Position numbers and translations under genes: made by a program. A stretch of 64,000 nt of DNA from Dolomedes plantarius. Taxonomy: Eukaryota > Arthropoda > Arachnida > Araneae > Dolomedidae. The stretch spans positions 214,475,385-214,539,384 of the forward strand of contig OU015490.1 in the NCBI GenBank assembly GCA_907164885.2, in the 5' to 3' direction. The notes under the pieces are model-generated. The model was not told where the DNA came from and searched no databases. It saw only the letters and a list, made by a program, of their open reading frames with translations. Shown here piece by piece: positions 55,190 to 64,000 of the stretch. The first letter of the stretch is position 1. Every line of letters begins with the position of its first letter.

Positions 55190-55590
55190 TTTTAGTTAAA
55201 TTTACCAATAGCAGAAAAGAATTATCAGTATTTACTTTTAATTGTCAAAGTGTTAGAGGTGAGAGCTTATGAGTTAAATGATTTAATTGTAAAAAAATCA
55301 AATATCTTAGTTTTATCTGAAATTGGCTAACTTATGAAGATGAAAAATCCGTTCCTAATTTCAACTGCATTGTAAAATATAAACGGCCTAATACTACAGC
55401 AGGAGTTGTTGGAAAATTTCATAAATATAATAATGTCATCAACATTCTAACTCCATCTATGGATTTTTCAGTTACACAATCCAATGTCCATAGTTGAATA
55501 GCATCGACAGTTGGCGACTTTTGTATAGCTCGATGTCAAATGGAAAATGGGCAAAACGTTATTATTGTAGCATTGTATTATTTTATTTAA
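55190..55590 (+). pseudogene. C-terminal endonuclease-like domain of the Helitron protein
   Basis: KELSVFTFNCQSVRG, a frameshift, then LNDLIVKKSNILVLSEIG, a stop and frameshift, SVPNFNCIVKYKRPNTTAG, a stop, and STVGDFCIARCQMENGQNVI to about 55588. FNCQS and ILVLSE are the usual first blocks of an endonuclease/exonuclease/phosphatase fold, which some animal Helitrons carry after the helicase. It continues the gene beyond the mariner insertion. Confidence 0.65.
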
Positions 55591-57639
<2,049 letters not shown>

Positions 57640-58290
57640 AAGCATATCTCACTAAATTAATTTTAAAAGGTAGGATTTTCTGTGGAAAAGTATTAAAGAA
57701 TCAGAAAAATATTATGAAGTGTTCCATAGTAAAATATATTAATGGAAACTTGCTAAATTTTTTTATAAAATCTAGCCAGAAATCAAATTGCTTATCCTGC
57801 AGATAGAGGAAATCTTATAGTCTATTTAAAAATGGAATTATACCGAAATAACGCAAAATTCATAGGAATGCATTATAGTTCCAAAATTAAAGCTGTAAAT
57901 ATTAAAAAGTAACCCATAGTGAATGAAATTAAGGACGTGTTTCCAACGTTGTTTATAGAAACTACTAATTTTTGATTTGCAAACAAATTTCAAGAGCAAT
58001 TAATTACGTATTTGTAAACAGCAATATTATATTCACAAATTTAAATGGTTCAATTTTTGCGGAAAAATAATAAAAAAAACAGAAAATATTATTAAGAAAT
58101 CCATAGTAAAAATGTCAAGGAAAGTTTTCAAGCATTGTATATAAAATCTAGCATGAACTTATGTTTTTGATCCCGATGAATAGAGAGAACTTAAAACCTG
58201 TTCAAAAATAAAATTATGGCGAAATTTCACTGGATGTATAGGACTACATTTAAATTTAAGATTTAGTTGATGGTGGAGTTTCAAATTACC
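57640..58290 (+). repeat. Diverged tandem duplication, unit about 377 bp
   Basis: GTGGAAAAGTATTAAAGAAT...CAGAAAAATATTAT...CCATAGTAAAAT at 57674-57735 recurs as GCGGAAAAATAATAAAA...CAGAAAATATTATTAAG..CCATAGTAAAAAT at 58055-58112. ATAAAATCTAGC and the following blocks are also repeated. A related piece (TTTCCAACGTTGTTTATA..AACTACT) is at 57939-57965 and again at 61527-61563. Confidence 0.65.
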
Positions 58291-59290
58291 AAATATCGAA
58301 AAAAATTACATTTTTTTAAAATTTATAAAATATGTAAATAATGAAATAAAATGCATTTAAAACGTGTAGTGGAAAGCAAAATGAAAACTCGGTGTCCTTA
58401 AGAAAATAAGTATTAAAGTTAGATGAAATATCATCTTTTAAATGATTTTTTATCAAAATGAGTATTTCCGGGTTCGCAGGTCTTTTCAATGCTCCTTGCT
58501 TCATAATTTTTAACGAAATTTTATAAAATTTAAAATGAAGACGTAAACGTCATGAAGACTAAAACGTCAAAACAAAGTACTGTATCCATTTTAGATTTCG
58601 ACATCATTCAGAATATCAAGGTTTAACTTAAGCGTAGATAAGTACACAAATTTCACAAAAATTCAGATTATAAGCATAAAAATATTTTACTAAAAATTAA
58701 CTATTCAACAGATGCACAAAATGATACATAACTCTGCTCAAAATGTAATTATAAGCAATATAAATACAAAGTTAAGAAGGAGGGGTTAAATATTGGATCA
58801 CAAAGAGAATTTAAAAATAATAATTTCTATTTTTAAAATATAAATTTTTAAAAATATTTATAAATTTTTTTTAGTAATTTACTATAGTCATAGTTTAATC
58901 ATTATATCTATGGTGTCCAAAAGCGCTTAAGTCGAAAACAGTGATTTAAATATACCAAGTTATTGACTTTTATGTCAATCGCAGAAATATAATTTCGACT
59001 TGAGTCTTTATGTACAAAGAAATATATTTATCTATACAAAATTGATAGACTTAAGACTTTTATACAAGTCAAAAGATTTTTTTTTTTATATCAATACTAA
59101 CAAATAACTAAAAATAACTTTTTTTGGCTTAAACCCTTTATTCCGGTCACCATAGATGAATACAGAATTTTATAGCTCCGACGTAAAAATTTCAAAAATC
59201 ACTTTGCATTGTCTATCATCCCATTAAGGTATCTAAGCCTACATTGAAATGGATGTTTTGGTGCTAAATTTCAAAATTTCTCTACTGTTC
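58291..59290. other. AT-rich stretch, nothing recognised
   Basis: No gene or clear repeat. Confidence 0.5.
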
Positions 59291-59291
59291 T

Positions 59292-59440
59292 GAGGCCAAT
59301 CATTTAGTATTCTAAAACTGCTTTATTTTTACCCGTACTATCACTGGATGAGAACTTTTGGCTAATTTAACAAATCGTTAAGGCGATATTAAATGACCAG
59401 AAATAGTATCTTTAAATGCATTTACGGGGAAAATGAGAAA
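59292..59440 (+). repeat. Dispersed repeat, copy 1
   Basis: CAATCATTTAGTATT.TAAAAC and TGCTTTATTTTTACCCGTAC at 59297-59340 occur as the reverse complement at 63363-63406, with about three differences in 43 bp. An AAATGCATTTA word follows in both. Confidence 0.75.
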
Positions 59441-61008
59441 GCTCATTTTTTCGCTATTGTGTTAAACGAGAATGCTAACCATTTATAAAAAAATTCAATA
59501 TATTTCAATGAAATGTTGTAATAGTGTTTAACATATTGCTATGCATGTTTTTAACTAAAAACTAAGATATATGTGTTAATTGGATCATTCTGCAACTACC
59601 TTACTTAGAAAAAGATAGTTTTAAAAAAAAAGTGCATTTTCAACTTTTTTATGTATTTCAGTGAATTTTGGGAATATTGCAAAATTTTTACTTCAGAACA
59701 CAGGTAAGTGTCAAAGTAGTATATAGTATAAAGGAAATTAAGGTATCCGGCTACGTTGAAAAGTTTAATTTGGGTCAAAAATAACAAAATTGTTCATTAT
59801 TTAATTGGATAGATCAGTTATTTAGCTTTATAAAACCGGTTTATTTTTGTCTTTACGTTAATTAGAAGCCGATATATTAAAGATTTTATAATGACTAGAA
59901 AACAGGAAGTGGGGATTTATATCACCGGAAGTGGCCGTTTGTTAAACGGCCAGATACCTGTGAACAATTACAAGTACAAAAATAATTTAATTTTTTAATA
60001 TAATTTTAATAAACTTTTAATTAACTAATTAAAGTAAGAGCACTTTTGCAAACTTTGTGGCAACGTTAAATTATTTCACATAGCTTGTAATTCTAAGCTT
60101 GTAAAACTTAAAATGCATTTTTCTCAAAACTGAGATATTTCCATTTTTTTCAGACTTCAAAAGTAATAACACAAAGTATTATCATTGCATTTTTATGAAA
60201 ATTTATGTGCCTAGTCTTTATATTGTTTTCCAGATGATGTACTAGAAGAATTTTGATTGAATGAATATTTTCCAATTTATGACATACTATTTCAATATAC
60301 TACTATTCACGTTGTAAAATTGTCAAAAATTCCATAATGAATATTCGATTAGGCGTAAAATATTCATTTCTTAATATAACTTTAAACTTTTAGTAGATTC
60401 TCTATATAGAAGTATGTAGTTTATTTTGGTATAACTTTTATTCAGATAAGACTAACTGTTTTAAATGTAGCATTTTTGATTTTTCTTTTAATTTCCTTAA
60501 AATTATACATATCTATAACGATTTTGAAAAAAATATACAAGTTTATTTTAAATATTCACACACATTAATCTTTATTGGAATTAAATCCAAAAGTGCGCGC
60601 ACACTATGTAATTGTAAAAAAGTTCTCCGAACATGTAGGACACCTTAAATTATATATTGAATTGAATGGAGTCTCTTGCGCAAGCACTAAATTGTACTAC
60701 AATTTTAAAAACATTTCCTCCAATTTAATATGTTATGAAATTTTTACCAAAATTGCATTTGTTTCCCTTATTTTATATCCCATTTTAACCAAAAATATAT
60801 GCATTTAATCAGTAATGTATATTTTTGAAAAAAAAGTGCATCGGAAGTGGGTAGATTCATTAAGGAACAAAACCAGTTGGTACTCATCAAAACATGACGG
60901 CTACATAGTAAATAAATGCACTAATACAGAAGTTATATTCAACACATCATTGCCGATTATTGAAACTCATAATAATTCGCAGAAATAAATTAATGTGTTT
61001 AAGCGGCA
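59441..61008. other. AT-rich stretch with one short palindrome
   Basis: GGCCGTTT-GTT-AAACGGCC at 59933-59951 is a perfect 8-bp stem. Nothing else recognised. Confidence 0.5.
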
Positions 61009-61362
61009 ACGTGCTTAGTGAGTATCTGAAGCCAGATTTAAAAATGCCACTGAGCATGCTCAGAAAGCAATTTTTTTAATTGTAAATTATCGCTAATTAA
61101 ATAGCGCTAAATAAACAATTTTATTAGGTTTAATATTTTATTTCATAAGTATGATTATCATAAAAATAAAAATAGCAGAGAGAGAAAGAGAGAGAGAGAG
61201 AGATCTAGGGAGACTCCTTGGAATAAACGTGTTTATCATTAAAACATGTCACTGAGCATGCACAGAAAGAGTGAGTTTCTAAATCCAGATTTAAACATGC
61301 CACTAATCAGGCAAGAAATCAATTTTCAACTGTAAATTATCGCTAATTAATAGATATTGCGG
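61009..61362 (+). repeat. Tandem duplication of about 260 bp containing a (GA)n run
   Basis: CCAGATTTAAAAATGCCACT and TGTAAATTATCGCTAATTAA at 61031-61101 recur at 61285-61350. CACTGAGCATG also occurs at 61050 and 61250. (GA)n at 61177-61202 lies between. Confidence 0.7.
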
Positions 61363-62280
61363 ATACAAAAACCAAATTTGACAAATCTACAGATTACAAT
61401 CTTTCGTTACCAAAATCTTACCAAAATAAAGTAAATTGATGCTGTAGTTTTCTCTCACGGACTGTCAAAAAAGTCGGCTTAACAACTTAAATATATAACT
61501 ATTAAGAATTAGAAGTCAAAGAAATCAAGGAAAAATTTCCAACGTTGTTTATAAAAACTACTCATTTTAGAGTAGCATAAAATTACAACATCAATAAACT
61601 ATGCATTTGTAAACATTTCCTTCATTTTCCCTATTTTAAACTAGAATTTTATATTTCCTTCTCCCGTCAAGTCAAAATAAATTTATCAAAATAAATCTAA
61701 CATCTTTTCGACGCAATAGTTTGGTTTCGTAATTTACTCATTCATTTTGGGTATGCACATTTTATTCCAGTTCCCTATTCGAATTGTGCTTAACGGGAAT
61801 GCAGAAAAAAGCCTCTATCTAGCGAATTTTCTAGTTACTGAAATCCGAAATGTCATTCAATTGAAAAGAATATTTTTTATTTCTTCCTTATCCGAAGAGA
61901 AAGAGTACAAAATTTCAATTTTCAATTTTGAAACACATTTTGCAATTTAAAGTCAGCCTTTCCGAACTTAAGCCCTGCAGTTCCATTTGAATAAGTAAAA
62001 CACCACATAGGAAAGAAAGAAAGGTACTTTTGGAGAATGAAAAAAAATATATACTTTTCGCTATTTTATTGCGAATTATTTATATTTTTGCATGTAATGT
62101 GACTTGAATTTTGTAAAGGACGTTCAGTCATAGGAAATAATACATCTGACGCTTTGATTTTCAAAACTGTTCGTATCAATTGAAAGTATTTCTTTTTGTT
62201 AACTGCGATTAAACGTTTGGAGATATCCACCATTTTGCAGATAACCGTATATTTTACCACCACATTTCTTGTTACCTACA
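61363..62280. other. AT-rich stretch, nothing recognised
   Basis: Apart from the copy at 61513-61616 related to 57.9 kb, nothing seen. Confidence 0.45.
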
Positions 62281-62281
62281 T

Positions 62282-62544
62282 TGATATCTAAACCCCGAAA
62301 CCTCTCAACTGAAAAATCACAAATTTACAAGAGGGCCAACAAATATTTTCACAAATAAGTCACAGCTGTAGATAAATAAGTCTCAATTAAGTCACTGCTT
62401 TTCATTAAAATGCCTTTAGAATGCACTCTATTTATTGAGTTTTCTTATAAATCAATAGATGGAAGCAGTTATGGGTTATCATATTCCCCCATAAAATGAT
62501 AACAGCAGAAATACTATTTGAGAGGTTTTGGAGTTTAGGTATTG
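62282..62544. mobile_element. MITE-like element with 25-bp inverted ends
   Basis: TGATATCTAAACCCCGAAAC then CTCTCAA (62282-62308) is mirrored by TTGAGAGGTTTTGGAGTTTA then GGTATTGA (62517-62544), with about four differences. The 208 bp between are AT-rich and non-coding. Superfamily not determined; no certain target duplication. Confidence 0.6.
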
Positions 62545-63180
62545 ACATACGTTAGCAATACATTTTTCAAAAAACTATACAATGCTGATTAAATACGAAT
62601 ATTAGTAGTACAAATGTGATATAATATCCTAAAATCAAATATAGAGCTAGTAAAATTTTTATAACATTTTAAAAAATAGCTATTTTTTTTATTTTTAGCA
62701 TAATTTAGTTCTTCAACCAGATGACCTACACTCAGTTAAACTAAATATATTTTATTTCCACTATACAAACGACTACTGCGACATTTACAAATGCAATGGA
62801 ACTAAAGCTGACAATATGTTCTGAAAGTCACTGAAATATATCAAAATATGTTGAAAAATACTCATTTCTTAACGAAACTTATCTTTTTTTTTGTATAGAG
62901 GTACATGTAAAATAATTAATTTAAAAATACAGCTCAGCTTTTAATAAAAAATATAGTTAATAATGTGCTAATAACTATTGAAAAACTCCATGGAAATATA
63001 TTAACACATTTTAAGTAATTTCTCACATACAAAAGTAACTGAAAAGGTTTGGTTTGGAGCGCTATGGTCAACTTCTTGCTACCCGAGGGCAAATTAGTCC
63101 GGGACCTACAGATTCTAAACGGTTTAAAATTCAAACTTTTCCAAATGTTTTTAAACCCGATTCCAAATGGCTTCAAAAAT
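62545..63180. other. AT-rich stretch, nothing recognised
   Basis: No gene supported. Confidence 0.45.
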
Positions 63181-63252
63181 CCCTACCAACAGTGGTACTC
63201 GAACCCACAGGATCTGATCCAAAAGCCAGCGCCCTAGTCGTTCACCTGGCCT
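63181..63252 (-). tRNA. tRNA-like sequence, probably SINE-derived
   Basis: On the minus strand a B box (GGGTTCGAGTACC) and an A-box-like stretch (GAACGACTAGGGCGCTGG) are spaced as in a tRNA. Arms pair poorly, so not a functional gene. Confidence 0.4.
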
Positions 63253-63279
63253 TCATATGCAAAAGTAACTGAAAAACTA

Positions 63280-63410
63280 GTTTTCTAGAAAATGCATTTA
63301 TAGATTTTACTTCCGTCTCTTTACGCATCACTTTTGGATGCCGTATCTTCTGCTCTAATAACCGTACGGGTAAAAATAAAGCAGTTTTATAATACTAAAT
63401 GATTGCCCTT
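63280..63410 (-). repeat. Dispersed repeat, copy 2 (inverted)
   Basis: Reverse complement of 59292-59440, anchored on GGGTAAAAATAAAGCAGTTT at 63368-63387. Confidence 0.75.
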
Positions 63411-64000
63411 TAAAATGAAACAAAAAAAATAGAATTATTTTCCCCAAAAACGGTCATTTCAACGAATGCCATAAGCGAAGCGAAAGTTTAATATTTGGTT
63501 GAGAACAATTTTGAATATCTTCGCCTCATTTAAAACGTCGATCTCCATCTCTTGTTATAGTTATGAAACTGGCGTATATAACTACATAATGTGCAGTCTT
63601 ATCTACATAGTTATGTAGAACTCTACATCATATAGGTATATGGATTTTATATATAAAATATGTATTTAACGAAATGTCCATCATTACAGGACGTACGTAC
63701 TATGAGAGAATTTTATAAAGGGACATGACAAATATTTTTTAAATTGAAATTAACTTTTGATTAATTAATTTTTGGGAAAAAAAAAGAATTAATTTTTGAA
63801 AAATTTCCCTTATTTTCGATGGAACTTTTCAAGACTACATGTTATTTATAAACGCTAGTACTTATTCCAGATCATTTCTTATATATTAAAACATCTTCAT
63901 AATAGAGTAAGATCGAAGTCAAAGATAAATCATACTGTAATATATAAACGCCGAGAAAAAATTATAAATCCATATGATTTTATAAGGAATACATAAATTT
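63411..64000. other. AT-rich stretch, nothing recognised
   Basis: No gene supported up to the right edge. Confidence 0.5.

Overview
The window is AT-rich eukaryotic DNA with no bacterial-style operons, few long open frames, many (TA)n arrays and a dense layer of decayed transposons. Repeat content and recognised element types (Ty3-like integrase, Jockey-like LINE, Helitrons, piggyBac, Tc1/mariner, pogo/Tigger, tRNA-derived SINEs) fit an arthropod. From memory of protein families I favour a spider, but the sequence alone does not prove this. It looks like intergenic/intronic chromosomal DNA; nearly every coding trace belongs to a mobile element and nearly all are broken.

Layout. 0-3.4 kb: one decayed transposon, minus strand, of a family without a formal name known to me, inserted in a (TA)n array. 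3.4-7.7 kb: an LTR-like block and a broken Ty3-type integrase with a putative 3' LTR. 7.7-14.3 kb: mostly AT-rich DNA with small duplications and a transposase scrap. 14.3-20.3 kb: Helitron-like end, internally deleted piggyBac with exact TTAA flanks, Helitron-like repeat, foldback/direct repeat cluster, tRNA-derived SINE, and a pogo/Tigger element keeping only its DNA-binding end. 21.7-25.3 kb: hAT-like end, two hairpins, SINE-like sequences. 25.9-28.5 kb: fragments of a second unnamed transposon family, one broken up by a Tc1 insertion. 28.7-31.8 kb: a LINE with a large internal deletion and an open reverse transcriptase frame.

31.8-36.85 kb holds the only plausible host gene: an internal exon and a terminal exon with matching splice phase and a polyadenylation signal. 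Their intron contains two adjacent long inverted repeats. 37-39.1 kb: SINE with GATA/GA tail and unassigned minus-strand coding-like pieces. 40.4-44.8 kb: two related non-autonomous Helitrons (one retaining the start of a Helitron ORF) and another Helitron-like copy. 48.7-50.2 kb: degenerate tandem repeat of about 155 bp. 51.4-55.6 kb: a very long TA array and a decayed autonomous Helitron (N-terminal scrap, Pif1-type helicase, endonuclease remnant) interrupted by a mariner. 55.6-64 kb: AT-rich DNA with diverged tandem and inverted duplications and a MITE-like element.

The most interesting observation is that the two unnamed transposon families (0.7-2.8 kb and 26-28.3 kb) align without gaps through a shared D-x-T...NTG...LLE segment, suggesting one undescribed or poorly described transposase superfamily. 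The second is the paired long inverted repeat inside the putative intron. All identifications come from reading translations and family knowledge; no database search was run.
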